Part shown: positions 7,210 to 15,590 of the stretch, in pieces | Layout of the letters: every line of letters starts with the position of its first letter | Position numbering within the stretch: position 1 is the stretch's first letter | Origin: CBDAPX01 sp965198725 | GTDB lineage: Bacteria > Pseudomonadota > Alphaproteobacteria > Rhodobacterales > Rhodobacteraceae | Reading direction: 5' to 3' | NCBI GenBank assembly: GCA_965198725.1 | Contig: CBDAPX010000001.1 | Span: 2,480,001-2,544,000 of the forward strand | Length of the DNA stretch: 64,000 nucleotides | Position numbers and translations under genes: made by a program | Notes under the pieces: model-generated | What the model was told of the DNA's origin: nothing | Seen by the model: only the letters and a program-made list of their open reading frames with translations | Database searches by the model: none

Positions 7210-8259
7210 ATGACTGCGGGCAAGAACGGGATCACCTACGCCGATGCCGGTGTTGATATCGATGCAGGCAACGCGCTGGTGGACCGCATTAAACCTGCGG
7301 CCAAGCAGACGACGCGCGCCGGGGTCATGGGCGGGCTAGGAGGCTTTGGGGCCCTGTTCGATCTCAAGGCTGCGGGGTTTGAGGACCCGATCCTGGTGGC
7401 GGCCACGGATGGGGTAGGCACCAAGCTACGCATTGCCATCGATACGGGCCATGTCGATCACGTTGGTGTCGATCTGGTGGCCATGTGCGTGAATGACCTG
7501 GTCTGCCAAGGCGCCGAGCCGCTGTTTTTCCTTGACTATTTCGCAACTGGAAAGCTCGACACGGACACGGCGGCCCGTGTGATCGAAGGGATCGCGCAAG
7601 GCTGTGAAACGGCGGGTTGTGCCCTCATCGGCGGCGAAACCGCCGAGATGCCGGGCATGTATCCGGCGGGTGATTTCGACCTTGCCGGGTTTTCCGTTGG
7701 CGCGATGGAGCGGGGCGCGGCCTTGCCCGCCGACGTGGCCGAGGGTGATGTCATCCTGGGACTGGCGAGCGATTGCGTTCATTCAAACGGGTTCTCTTTG
7801 GTCCGCAAACTTGTGGAAATGGCCGGTCTGGACTGGGCCTCTGCCTGTCCGTGGAACGCGGATGAAAGCGTTGGTCAGGCGCTGCTGACCCCGACCCGCG
7901 TTTACGTCCGCCCGGCGCTGAACGCGATTGCAACGGGGGGCGTGCATGGCTTGGCCCATATCACCGGGGGCGGGCTCACCGAGAATATTCCGCGTGTGCT
8001 GCCAGAGGGGCTGGGCGTGGAAATTGACCTTTCAAGCTGGGACCTTCCGCCAGTTTTCCAATGGATGGCACAAACCGGTGGCCTGTCAGAAAGCGAAATG
8101 CTGAAAACCTTCAACTGTGGTTTGGGCATGGTTCTTATGTGTCGTGCGGATGCCGTTGATCAGATTGAGGCTGCGCTGAAAGACAGTGGCGAAACCGTCT
8201 ATCGTATCGGGCAGGTCACTACAGGCGCGGATGTTGCATACAGCGGAGCGCTTTTGTGA
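7210..8259 (+). CDS. purM: phosphoribosylformylglycinamidine cyclo-ligase (AIR synthetase)
   Basis: Catalyses ATP-dependent closure of FGAM to AIR in purine synthesis. The protein has 349 residues. The N-terminal ITYADAGVDIDAGN and the glycine-rich GGFGALFDL, ATDGVGTK and GGETAEMPG motifs are typical of the PurM/AIRS family. ATG 7210 was chosen because GAGAGG lies 6 bases before it; ATG 7204 touches the same ribosome site and is too close. The stop overlaps the purN GTG (GTGA), so the two genes are translationally coupled. Confidence 0.97.
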   Translation: MTAGKNGITYADAGVDIDAGNALVDRIKPAAKQTTRAGVMGGLGGFGALFDLKAAGFEDPILVAATDGVGTKLRIAIDTGHVDHVGVDLVAMCVNDLVCQGAEPLFFLDYFATGKLDTDTAARVIEGIAQGCETAGCALIGGETAEMPGMYPAGDFDLAGFSVGAMERGAALPADVAEGDVILGLASDCVHSNGFSLVRKLVEMAGLDWASACPWNADESVGQALLTPTRVYVRPALNAIATGGVHGLAHITGGGLTENIPRVLPEGLGVEIDLSSWDLPPVFQWMAQTGGLSESEMLKTFNCGLGMVLMCRADAVDQIEAALKDSGETVYRIGQVTTGADVAYSGALL

Positions 8260-8849
8260 GCCCAAAACGCGTTGCGATTTTTATCTCCGGCGGCGGGTCG
8301 AACATGGTGTCGCTGGTCGATAGCATGAGCGACGATCACCCCGCGCGTCCGGCTTTGATCCTGTCGAACGACCCAAATGCAGGCGGCTTAGCCAAGGCGG
8401 CAGACCGCGGCATTCCAACCGCCGCTGTCGACCATCGGCCTTATGGCGACGATCGGCTCGCGTTTGAGGCCAAGCTGATGGAGGTTCTGGAAACGGTAGA
8501 ACCAGACATCTTGTGTCTTGCGGGGTTTATGCGCGTTTTAACCGGCTCCTTTGTCAGCCAGTGGCAAGGTCGGATGCTGAACATTCACCCGTCGCTTTTG
8601 CCAAAATACAAGGGCCTTAACACTCATGCGCGGGCACTGGCAGCCGGGGACGCGGAACACGGTTGCACGGTGCATGAGGTGACGGCGGCCTTGGATGATG
8701 GCCCAATCCTGGGCCAAGCGCGGTTGCCGATACAGCCGGGCGAGACGGCAGAGGCCTTGGCCGCGCGGGTTTTGAAACTGGAACATCAGCTTTATCCGGC
8801 TGTGTTACGCCGTTTTGCCGAAGGCGATCGCACACCCGTTGCCATTTGA
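8256..8849 (+). CDS. purN: phosphoribosylglycinamide formyltransferase (GAR transformylase)
   Basis: Transfers a formyl group from 10-formyl-THF to GAR in purine synthesis. The protein has 197 residues, the usual size for the folate-dependent enzyme. It shows the N-terminal phosphate-binding ISGGGSNM, the catalytic-region NIHPSLLPKYKG and HEVTAALDDGPI motifs. Translation begins at GTG 8256, which overlaps the purM stop. It forms a two-gene operon with purM; purL and the other pur genes are not adjacent, although purC, purS and purQ lie 7 kb away. Confidence 0.97.
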   Translation: MSPKRVAIFISGGGSNMVSLVDSMSDDHPARPALILSNDPNAGGLAKAADRGIPTAAVDHRPYGDDRLAFEAKLMEVLETVEPDILCLAGFMRVLTGSFVSQWQGRMLNIHPSLLPKYKGLNTHARALAAGDAEHGCTVHEVTAALDDGPILGQARLPIQPGETAEALAARVLKLEHQLYPAVLRRFAEGDRTPVAI

Positions 8850-8986
8850 GCGCTTGGCGCAGGGTAAACCGTTTTGAAGTCGTTCAAGCGCTTTCCTTAT
8901 ATTCAAAATTATGGCTAAGTCGCTTCATGGTGGGCTGCCACAACGAAATCGCATAAGAAAAACAGCCAGACGATGAAGACATCATA

Positions 8987-10144
8987 ATGAGAATTGTCAC
9001 AACGACAGACGCCTTGGCCGCGTTTTGCGCCGAGGCGAAACAACACCCCTATGTGACGGTCGATACGGAGTTCCTCCGCGAGCGCACTTACTTTTCCAAG
9101 CTTTGCCTCGTGCAACTGGCTATGCCCGGTGACAGTAACGACAACGCGGTTTTGGTCGACCCGCTGGCGGAGGGAATATCGCTGGAACCACTGCATGACC
9201 TTTTTCGTACCGAAAGCGTTGTAAAAGTCTTTCATGCGGCGCGGCAGGACCTGGAAATTTTCTGGGTCGATGCAAAGGTGTTCCCAACCCCTCTGTTTGA
9301 CACGCAAGTGGCGGCCATGGTGTGCGGGTTTGGCGAACAGGTCGGTTACGAAACGCTGGTCCGCAAAATTGTCAAACAATCGCTGGATAAAACGTCACGC
9401 TTTACCGATTGGTCACGCCGTCCGCTGAGCAAGGAACAGCAGACTTACGCGCTGGCTGACGTGACCCATTTGCGCAAGATTTACGAATTTTTGTCGGCCG
9501 AGTTGGAGCGGACCGGACGCGGGCATTGGGTGGAAGAAGAACTGCGCATCCTGACTGATCCAGCGACATATGATATCGCGCCGCGCGCGGCGTGGCGGCG
9601 GGTCAAAACGCGGACCAATTCGCCCAAGTTCCTGTCGGTCGTACGGGAACTGGCGGCGTTTCGCGAAACCTATGCCCAGGAAAACAACGTGCCGCGCAAT
9701 CGCGTGTTCAAGGACGACGCCCTGATCGAATTGGCATCGACCAAACCAAAATCGGCGTCCGATCTTGGCCGGTCGCGCCTGTTGTTGAGAGAGGCGCGGA
9801 AAGGGGCCATCGCAGATGGCATTCTGGCCGCCGTTGCCGCCGGCGAAGCCTGTCCGCCGAAAGATCAGCCGCAGCCGGATCGGTCACGCGAAAAGCTGCA
9901 GGTAAACCCGGCTTTGGCCGATCTGCTGCGTGTCTTGCTGAAAGCCAAAACGGAAAGCGCAGGTGTCGCCGCAAAACTGATCGCGCCAAGCTCTGATCTG
10001 GATGCTATCGCCGCTGGTTTGCGGGATGTGCCAGCCCTGACCGGATGGCGGCGTGAGGTCTTCGGCGATGACGCGCTACGGCTTTGCAAAGGCGAGATTG
10101 CCTTGGCGGCCCAAGGGCAAACCGTGTCGATCGTCAAGCTTTAG
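8987..10144 (+). CDS. rnd: ribonuclease D
   Basis: A 3'-5' exoribonuclease that trims tRNA and other stable RNA precursors. It has 385 residues with the DEDDy exonuclease domain at the N-terminus: VTVDTEFLRE at 23-32 supplies the first Asp and Glu, ARQDLEIF the second Asp, and YALADVTHL the last Asp with its tyrosine. An HRDC RNA-binding domain follows from about 200. The stop overlaps that of the convergent lipoprotein gene by four bases. Confidence 0.94.
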   Translation: MRIVTTTDALAAFCAEAKQHPYVTVDTEFLRERTYFSKLCLVQLAMPGDSNDNAVLVDPLAEGISLEPLHDLFRTESVVKVFHAARQDLEIFWVDAKVFPTPLFDTQVAAMVCGFGEQVGYETLVRKIVKQSLDKTSRFTDWSRRPLSKEQQTYALADVTHLRKIYEFLSAELERTGRGHWVEEELRILTDPATYDIAPRAAWRRVKTRTNSPKFLSVVRELAAFRETYAQENNVPRNRVFKDDALIELASTKPKSASDLGRSRLLLREARKGAIADGILAAVAAGEACPPKDQPQPDRSREKLQVNPALADLLRVLLKAKTESAGVAAKLIAPSSDLDAIAAGLRDVPALTGWRREVFGDDALRLCKGEIALAAQGQTVSIVKL

Positions 10145-10659
10145 CGCCGGCGGGTTTCCCGCGCATTCGTTGCGCCCACAACCCGGATCAGGCGGACCGC
10201 CTCCAAGGTTTGCAGCGACACGCTGCGGGCGACAGAAACGCGGCGGGTTTGCTCGGACCCTGCAGGAGAAGCGTCAGGCGGGTAGAGAACCTCAAACGTG
10301 TAGGTCAGAACGCCATTCTCGTCCGGCAGATCGTTTTCGATGACAGGGATCAGTCGCGCCTCATACGCGCCCTGACGCGTTGCGATGCCGGTGGCCAGAA
10401 TGATTGCACCGGTCGGGTCCCGCTCAACACGCAGGTCAGATACGGTTTCGATCAATACGCCTTGATAAACCGATACCGGGCGCGCATTCGCACGGGCCGG
10501 GGGGATCAGCGGGTTCACATTTGCAGGGGTCGCCGAAACAGCAACCTCTTCGCTGCCGCCAAACCAGTTGGAAGGATTCACACTTGAATTGCGCCAACTG
10601 TTGCACGCGGTCAGGATCGTGGCTGTGAGAATGAAGCCCGAGATTACGGTTACACGCAT
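10141..10659 (-). CDS. predicted outer-membrane or periplasmic lipoprotein, unknown function
   Basis: A 172-residue protein with a lipoprotein signal: a hydrophobic stretch followed by LTAC, giving an acylated cysteine at about residue 19. The mature part has no motif that I recognise. An aromatic-poor middle section ends in an arginine-rich tail (ARETRRR). ATG 10659 was chosen because it places the signal peptide at the N-terminus; the open frame extends 38 codons upstream without secretion features. It is convergent with rnd and divergent from the sufE-like gene. Confidence 0.75.
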   Translation of the reverse strand: MRVTVISGFILTATILTACNSWRNSSVNPSNWFGGSEEVAVSATPANVNPLIPPARANARPVSVYQGVLIETVSDLRVERDPTGAIILATGIATRQGAYEARLIPVIENDLPDENGVLTYTFEVLYPPDASPAGSEQTRRVSVARSVSLQTLEAVRLIRVVGATNARETRRR

Positions 10660-10795
10660 ATGAGATCCTGCCGGCTGCTTTTTGTCTGCAAACCCGGTTA
10701 CCGTATCTGGCCAGACTTGAAAAGCGGCAAGCAGGCTGGACAGGCCGCGTGGCGGGGCATAGGTCATGCGCAAGACAGTGAGCAGGAGTTTTGGT

Positions 10796-11206
10796 GTGGC
10801 ACAGGACGCATTTGAAGCGATCGTTGAGGATTTTGAATTCCTGGAGGACTGGGAAGACCGGTATCGCTATGTCATCGAGCAGGGCAAAGCGATGGATCCC
10901 CTTGAAGACGCATTGAAAGTGCCTGCGACAAAGGTCGATGGCTGCGCCAGCCAGGTGTGGCTGCATCCGCAAATCGAAGATGGCGTGTTTCGTTTTGATG
11001 GTGACAGCGACGCAATGATCGTGCGCGGTCTGATCGCGGTGCTGCGGGCATTGTATAACGGAACAGCCGTCGGTGACGTTCTGAATATTGATGCCACCGG
11101 TGAATTGGCGCGTCTTCAGTTGCAGGATCATTTGTCATCGCAACGGTCCAATGGGCTGCGGGCAATGATCGAGCGGGTGCGGCACGTGGCCAGTGAGGCG
11201 TCCTAG
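10796..11206 (+). CDS. SufE-family sulfur-acceptor protein
   Basis: Accepts persulfide sulfur from a cysteine desulfurase and enhances iron-sulfur cluster assembly. It has 136 residues and carries the family motif VDGCASQVW, with the acceptor cysteine at residue 50. GTG 10796 was chosen because AGGAG lies 7 bases before it and the first residues then match the compact SufE fold; the upstream ATG at 10766 would add ten residues without support. No suf operon is adjacent. CsdE cannot be excluded, although the class V enzyme at 43778 is distant. Confidence 0.9.
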   Translation: MAQDAFEAIVEDFEFLEDWEDRYRYVIEQGKAMDPLEDALKVPATKVDGCASQVWLHPQIEDGVFRFDGDSDAMIVRGLIAVLRALYNGTAVGDVLNIDATGELARLQLQDHLSSQRSNGLRAMIERVRHVASEAS

Positions 11207-11269
11207 GGGGGCGCTGCCCCCGCCGCCCTGCGGGCGTCTCCCCCGGGGTATTGGGAACAAGAAAGAAGC
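11207..11269. repeat. REP-like palindromic intergenic repeat, copy 1
   Basis: Directly after the sufE-like stop come GGGGGCGCTGCCCCC, then GCCGCCCTGCGGGCG, then GGGGTATTGGGAACAAGAAAG. Two G/C-rich hairpins followed by a GGTATT-ACAAGAAAGAAGC tail are a pattern I associate with dispersed repeats in Rhodobacterales. A shorter tail copy lies at 16381-16404. Confidence 0.6.
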
Positions 11270-11929
11270 TTAAGGTGTGTTTGACCAATCGCTCAGCGTG
11301 GTCGCGAGGTCGCCATAGCCGGTGAAGCGGCGTTCAAAGGTAAGCCCGAGTTTGTCCGCACAGGCCTGCGCCTTGGCGGTCAGCGCAGGATCGTCGGTCT
11401 GGGCTTGATAGACCAGCTTGGTGTAGTGGCCGAAATACATATCGCGCAGTTCAGGGTGGTGGTCGAGGCCGAGTGGCTTCCAGACGAACGCATCGAACTG
11501 ACGGGCGAGGAAATCGGTGACATAAAAGGTCGTCAGATCATCGTCGCCTTTGGCGGCGAAGGCTTCGTTGCCTTCAAAAAAGCTGTAGCAATGTGGGCCG
11601 CTGACCATCTCCACGCCGAGCTGCGTGCAAGCCGTGGCAAGTTGGCCGCCGGTTCCGCAATCTGCGTAAACCACGAAAACCCGGTCATATTGATCGCGGT
11701 ATTTTGTAACGGATGCCTCAACGGCGGCGGTGATCTGGTCGGGATGATTGTGCAGGATTGCAGGAAGACATGTCAGGTCGATATGTGACCAGCCATGGGT
11801 TTTCTTGAGGTCGAGGATTTCACGCGCCAGCGCACCGCAGGCAATCAACAAGAGCTTTTGCCCGGTGGTTTCGGGCAACAGGCCTGTTTCAGTGAGCGAG
11901 GTATCAGACGGGTTTTGCATCGGAGCCAT
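11270..11929 (-). CDS. DUF1638 protein linked to corrinoid methyl transfer
   Basis: A 219-residue DUF1638 protein. Visible conserved stretches are LLIACGALAREI near the N-terminus, CLPAILHNHP, VYADCGTGG and the cysteine-containing SGPHCYSFFEG. The biochemical role is not established; the family is typically found beside corrinoid-dependent methyltransferase genes, as here. ATG 11929 directly follows the U-run of an intrinsic terminator, and ATG 11920 is an alternative start. The corrinoid protein gene lies 59 bases upstream on the same strand, so transcription must read through that terminator or start very close to the gene. Confidence 0.82.
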   Translation of the reverse strand: MAPMQNPSDTSLTETGLLPETTGQKLLLIACGALAREILDLKKTHGWSHIDLTCLPAILHNHPDQITAAVEASVTKYRDQYDRVFVVYADCGTGGQLATACTQLGVEMVSGPHCYSFFEGNEAFAAKGDDDLTTFYVTDFLARQFDAFVWKPLGLDHHPELRDMYFGHYTKLVYQAQTDDPALTAKAQACADKLGLTFERRFTGYGDLATTLSDWSNTP

Positions 11930-11930
11930 C

Positions 11931-11964
11931 AAAAAAGCCCCGGAAGCGCGTGCGTATCCGGGGC
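11931..11964 (-). terminator. intrinsic terminator between corrinoid protein and DUF1638 genes
   Basis: On the minus strand an 8-base GC-rich stem (GCCCCGGA with TCCGGGGC, arms 11957-11964 and 11937-11944) closes a 12-base loop and is followed by six U. The U-run touches the first start codon of the next gene in the same direction, so it may act as an attenuator. Confidence 0.8.
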
Positions 11965-11988
11965 CGTTCATTGGGTCTGTCGCCCGGA

Positions 11989-12687
11989 TCAGGCGGTCAT
12001 TTGGTTGTGTTTGCGGGCCACGAATTCTTTTGCCGTTTCGACCGCAACGGCGGCATCCCGGCAATAGGCGTCAGCGCCAATGGCCTTGCCGAATTCTTCG
12101 TTCAGCGGGGCGCCGCCCACCAGCACGATATAGTCGTCGCGCAGGCCTTGTTCGACCATCGTGTCGATCACAACTTTCATGTAGGGCATGGTCGTGGTCA
12201 GCAGGGCCGACATGCCCAGAATGTCAGGCTGTTCGGTTTCCAGCGCTTCGAGGTAGTTTTCGACCGGGTTGTTGATGCCAAGGTCCACAACTTCGAACCC
12301 GGCGCCTTCCATCATCATCGAGACAAGGTTTTTGCCGATGTCGTGGATGTCGCCTTTGACCGTGCCGATCACCATTTTGCCAACGCGCGGTGCGCCGGTT
12401 TCGGCCAGCAGCGGTTTGAGAATGGCCATGCCGCCCTTCATCGCGTTGGCGGCCAGCAAAACCTCGGGCACAAAAAGAATGCCATCGCGGAAATCTGCGC
12501 CAACGATCGTCATGCCGCCCACAAGCGCTTCTGTCAGAATGCGGTAAGGTGCCCAACCGCGTTCGAGCAGGATGTTTACGCCTTCTTCGATCTCTTCCTT
12601 CAGACCGTCATAAAGGTCGTCGAACATCTGTTGGACGAGTTCCTCGTCATCCAGTTCGGAGAGGATGATTTCTTCTTCATCGGACAT
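11989..12687 (-). CDS. corrinoid (B12-binding) methyl-carrier protein, MtbC/MttC-like
   Basis: Carries a cobalamin cofactor that shuttles methyl groups between a substrate-specific methyltransferase and a methyl acceptor. It has 232 residues. An N-terminal helical cap covers about 15-100. The B12-binding domain has DIHDIGKNLV at 113-122, where His115 is the lower cobalt ligand, followed by GMSALLTTT and VGGAP. ATG 12687 follows GAGGAAA. The likely methyl donor enzyme is an MttB-family protein such as the one at 60134, and the neighbouring Bmt could take methyl groups to homocysteine, but these links are inferred. Confidence 0.93.
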   Translation of the reverse strand: MSDEEEIILSELDDEELVQQMFDDLYDGLKEEIEEGVNILLERGWAPYRILTEALVGGMTIVGADFRDGILFVPEVLLAANAMKGGMAILKPLLAETGAPRVGKMVIGTVKGDIHDIGKNLVSMMMEGAGFEVVDLGINNPVENYLEALETEQPDILGMSALLTTTMPYMKVVIDTMVEQGLRDDYIVLVGGAPLNEEFGKAIGADAYCRDAAVAVETAKEFVARKHNQMTA

Positions 12688-12906
12688 GTGCGTTTCCTCG
12701 ACTCGCTGGGGCATGCCCCTGTCTGCAATATCTTACCCTTTTGGCCGCTGAACGGCCTGCCGAGTGCATTAATTGCGACATCGGCAGAAGCGAGACCGAC
12801 TATATTTGCCAAACCCCTGAAAGAAAAATGAGGAATTTGCAGGTTGGACTTGTGCCAAACCTCAAATGTTCTATTTTTGTTCCAATTTCAGAAAAAGGGG
12901 GACGGC

Positions 12907-13974
12907 GTGACAATTGCACCGGAACGGCGGCGCGGGCGCGGGGCGGTCAGTAATGCGTCGGGCCGGTATGATCTTGAGCGCGTGGAAGTGCCGGATGGAT
13001 GGCAGACGGTGCCTCCGGACACGCGGTTTCCGACACAGGTATCGTTGGAACAGCCGCGCAGCATCATCTCCTATAACCGGTCGCCGGATCTGCCATTTGA
13101 CCGATCGATCAACCCGTATCGAGGCTGCGAGCATGGCTGCATTTACTGTTTTGCCCGGCCGAGCCATGCGTGGCTGGGCATGTCGGCTGGGTTGGACTTT
13201 GAAACGAAACTGGTAGCACGTCCCTCGGCGCCCGAGGTGCTGCGGCGCGAATTGAGCGCTAAACGATACAAGGTCGCGAGTTTGGCCATTGGAACCAATA
13301 CGGACCCGTATCAGCCGATTGAGCGAGAGCATAAAATCACACGGGCTTGTTTGAAGGTGTTGACCGAGTTTCGACACCCGGTGGGGATTGTGACCAAGGG
13401 CACGCTGATTGAACGGGATATCGACATTCTGGCGCCAATGGCGGCAGAAGGGTTGGTCCGGGTGGGGGTTTCAGTGACCACCTTGGACGCAGATCTGTCG
13501 CGTCGGTTAGAGCCGCGCGCGCCTGTTCCGGCGCGTCGTCTGGCGATGATCCGGGCGTTGACGCAGGCCGGAATACCGGTGCGGATCATGACCTCGCCCA
13601 TCATTCCAGGTCTGACAGATCATGAATTGGAGGCCATGTTGACGGCCGGCAAAGACGCAGGGGCGGATCACGCCAGTTGGATCATGCTGCGGCTGCCACG
13701 CGAAGTGTCAGGTTTGTTTCAGGAATGGTTGGCGGAACATGTCCCGGATCGGGCGGCCAAGATCATGGCGCGATTGCGCGAAATGCATGGTGGCCGCGAC
13801 TATGATCCGCGATGGGGGCACCGGATGCGCGGCGAAGGGATATATGCCGCGATGATCGCCAACCGGTTCAAGGCCGCCATACGGCGTTTGGGCCTGAATG
13901 AAACCGCGCCGGATTTGCGACGGGACCTTTTTGCCGTGCCGCCGCAGACCGGGGATCAGTTAAGCCTGTTTTAA
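12907..13974 (+). CDS. PA0069-family radical SAM protein
   Basis: A 355-residue radical SAM protein. The cluster-binding motif CEHGCIYC gives Cys74, Cys78 and Cys81, spaced CX3CX2C, after the conserved NPYRG. Further family features are GTNTDPYQPIE and MTSPIIPGLTD. The family resembles spore photoproduct lyase-related (SplB-like) proteins; its substrate is unknown. GTG 12907 was chosen because AAGGGGGA precedes it at normal distance; the longer frame from 12844 adds a stretch without conserved features. It is inserted between the corrinoid and homocysteine methyltransferase genes but runs on the opposite strand, so a shared role is not evident. Confidence 0.87.
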   Translation: MTIAPERRRGRGAVSNASGRYDLERVEVPDGWQTVPPDTRFPTQVSLEQPRSIISYNRSPDLPFDRSINPYRGCEHGCIYCFARPSHAWLGMSAGLDFETKLVARPSAPEVLRRELSAKRYKVASLAIGTNTDPYQPIEREHKITRACLKVLTEFRHPVGIVTKGTLIERDIDILAPMAAEGLVRVGVSVTTLDADLSRRLEPRAPVPARRLAMIRALTQAGIPVRIMTSPIIPGLTDHELEAMLTAGKDAGADHASWIMLRLPREVSGLFQEWLAEHVPDRAAKIMARLREMHGGRDYDPRWGHRMRGEGIYAAMIANRFKAAIRRLGLNETAPDLRRDLFAVPPQTGDQLSLF

Positions 13975-13982
13975 CTAGGTGT

Positions 13983-14996
13983 TCAGGCGCGGCGGCGACG
14001 TCGGCGCGCAGGGCGTTCGACCGCATCTTCACCGGTTCCATCCGACGCAGAGCTGAATGCGCCGAGTTTGGCAGCGATTTCTTCCAAGCTTGGGCGGTCG
14101 CCGCGCGGGCGGGTGTCGAGGGCTTCTCGCATCAGGCGTAGGTGTTCGGGCATGGTGCCGCAACATCCGCCAATGATCTTAGCGCCGCTGTCGCGTGCCA
14201 TCGCGGCATAATCCGCCATCAGTTCCGGCGTACCGTCATAGTGGATATGGCCATCGACATATTTGGGGATGCCGGCGTTGCCCTTGGCGATGATCGGGCG
14301 TTCGCCGCCTCTGGCCGAAAAACCGAGCACGGTGCGCAACAGGTCCGAGCTGCCTGTGCCGCAGTTTGCGCCATAAGCCAGCGGTGGGTTGTCCAGATCT
14401 TCGACCATCTGGGCCATATCCTGTGACGTGACGCCCATCATTGTGCGGCCTGCGGTGTCAAAGCTCATCGTGCCGACCCATGGCATGTCTGCAAGCGCAA
14501 AGGCTTCGGCAGCGGCGCGATATTCTTCGGGTGCGGAAATGGTTTCCAGCCACAGCACATCAGCTCCACCTTCTTTCAGGGCGTCCGCCTGTTCATGGAA
14601 CATTTCAACCGCGATCTCGTACGGCAAGCTGCCGACCGGTTCGAGGATTTCGCCGGTAGGGCCGACGCTGCCAGCCACGATCACGGTGCGGCCAGAGGTG
14701 TCGGCAACCTCGCGGCCCAGTTCTGCCGCCACGCGGTTCAGTTCTCCGACGCGTCGCTGTGCTTCGTGTAGTTTGAGCCGTGCGGCATTGCCGCCAAAGG
14801 AGTTGGTGAGAAAGAGGTCGCTCCCCGCGTCCACAGCACCGGAATAGAGTGCCTTGATTTTGGCGGGCTTATCCGTGTTCCACAGTTCAGGCGCATCCCC
14901 AGATTGAAGTCCCATGTTGAAAAGGTTGGTGCCGGTGGCACCATCTGCGAGCACGACGTCTTTTTCATTGAGCATGTGTGCGAAAGCTTGGGTCAT
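13983..14996 (-). CDS. bmt: homocysteine S-methyltransferase (betaine-homocysteine type)
   Basis: Transfers a methyl group to homocysteine to make methionine; in roseobacters close relatives are named betaine-homocysteine methyltransferase. It has 337 residues with DGATGTNLF near the N-terminus. The zinc ligands are the Cys in YGANCGTG and the Cys pair in GGCCGT at 277-282. A proline/arginine-rich tail ends in a run of six basic residues followed by Ala, which is unusual for the fold. The gene begins only 20 bases after a strong terminator hairpin. Its neighbours fit a methyl-transfer role; the methyl donor could be betaine, SAM or S-methylmethionine. Confidence 0.85.
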   Translation of the reverse strand: MTQAFAHMLNEKDVVLADGATGTNLFNMGLQSGDAPELWNTDKPAKIKALYSGAVDAGSDLFLTNSFGGNAARLKLHEAQRRVGELNRVAAELGREVADTSGRTVIVAGSVGPTGEILEPVGSLPYEIAVEMFHEQADALKEGGADVLWLETISAPEEYRAAAEAFALADMPWVGTMSFDTAGRTMMGVTSQDMAQMVEDLDNPPLAYGANCGTGSSDLLRTVLGFSARGGERPIIAKGNAGIPKYVDGHIHYDGTPELMADYAAMARDSGAKIIGGCCGTMPEHLRLMREALDTRPRGDRPSLEEIAAKLGAFSSASDGTGEDAVERPARRRRRRA

Positions 14997-15016
14997 GGGA
15001 CACTCCGGGTCGCCAC

Positions 15017-15048
15017 AAAAAGAGGCGGAACAAATGTTGTTCCGCCTC
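15017..15048 (-). terminator. strong intrinsic terminator ahead of bmt
   Basis: On the minus strand GAGGCGGAACAA pairs perfectly with TTGTTCCGCCTC (12 base pairs, 3-base loop), followed by five U. It ends the ATPase zeta transcript, or attenuates bmt, whose ATG is 20 bases further on. Confidence 0.88.
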
Positions 15049-15058
15049 GCATGTCACG

Positions 15059-15115
15059 GCTTCTAACTGTTGGCAAATTCATAATCTGCAAGAAGATTAT
15101 GAATTCAGTAGAAGC
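15059..15115 (-). promoter_or_regulatory. long imperfect hairpin between zeta gene and bmt
   Basis: GCTTCTA-CTG (15115-15106, minus) pairs with CAG-T-TAGAAGC, and inside it AATTCATAATCT pairs perfectly with AGATTATGAATT around a 6-base loop. The result is 22 base pairs interrupted by a one-base bulge and a 6-base bulge on one side. It begins 7 bases after the zeta stop codon. I did not match it to a known riboswitch class. Confidence 0.6.
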
Positions 15116-15122
15116 TTGAGCG

Positions 15123-15437
15123 TTACACTTCTTCCATGATCTGAGCTTTTGCTACGGGCAGAAGGTCCTGAAACTTGGCGCGGATCGCGTCGGGATCAGA
15201 TTTATCGTCCAAGTCACCCGCAACTTTGCGAATGACATCGTCATGGCCGGCTTCTTCAAAGTCGGCAATCACAACGGATTTGGCATAAGCATCGGCTTCG
15301 TCGCCGGTCAGGCCCATCAAATCAGCAGCCCAAAGCCCCAAGAGCTTATTGGCACGTGCAGTGGCCTTGAACTGCATCTCTTCATCATGGGCAAATTTCG
15401 ATTCAAACGCGTTTTCGCGATCTTCGAACGTCGACAT
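15123..15437 (-). CDS. F1-ATPase inhibitor subunit zeta (DUF1476)
   Basis: A 104-residue, highly charged helical protein matching DUF1476, which was identified in Paracoccus as the zeta subunit that blocks ATP hydrolysis by the F1 motor. The opening MSTFEDRENAFESKFAHDEE is the conserved region that inserts into F1. ATG 15437 follows AAGGAAA on the minus strand, whereas the longer frame to 15530 lacks family features. The gene is divergent from purC and is followed by two hairpins. The other ATP synthase genes are not in the window. Confidence 0.92.
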   Translation of the reverse strand: MSTFEDRENAFESKFAHDEEMQFKATARANKLLGLWAADLMGLTGDEADAYAKSVVIADFEEAGHDDVIRKVAGDLDDKSDPDAIRAKFQDLLPVAKAQIMEEV

Positions 15438-15590
15438 CAGGTGGTTTCCTTTGATGAACGGTTGTCTCCAATTGATATGTTCATCCGCTATTGGCGATGC
15501 AAGGGTTGAACGGCGGCTTGCGGCACCCATGAGCTTGGTTTATGACGGCGCCATTGGCGGGGCCCCGCCATCCCGCTCGAAAGGTCGAAT

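Noticed and set aside
12688..12906. Riboswitch before the corrinoid-protein gene
   Set aside because: Only a short GGGGCATGCCCC palindrome is present and no pattern of a cobalamin or SAM riboswitch could be followed.
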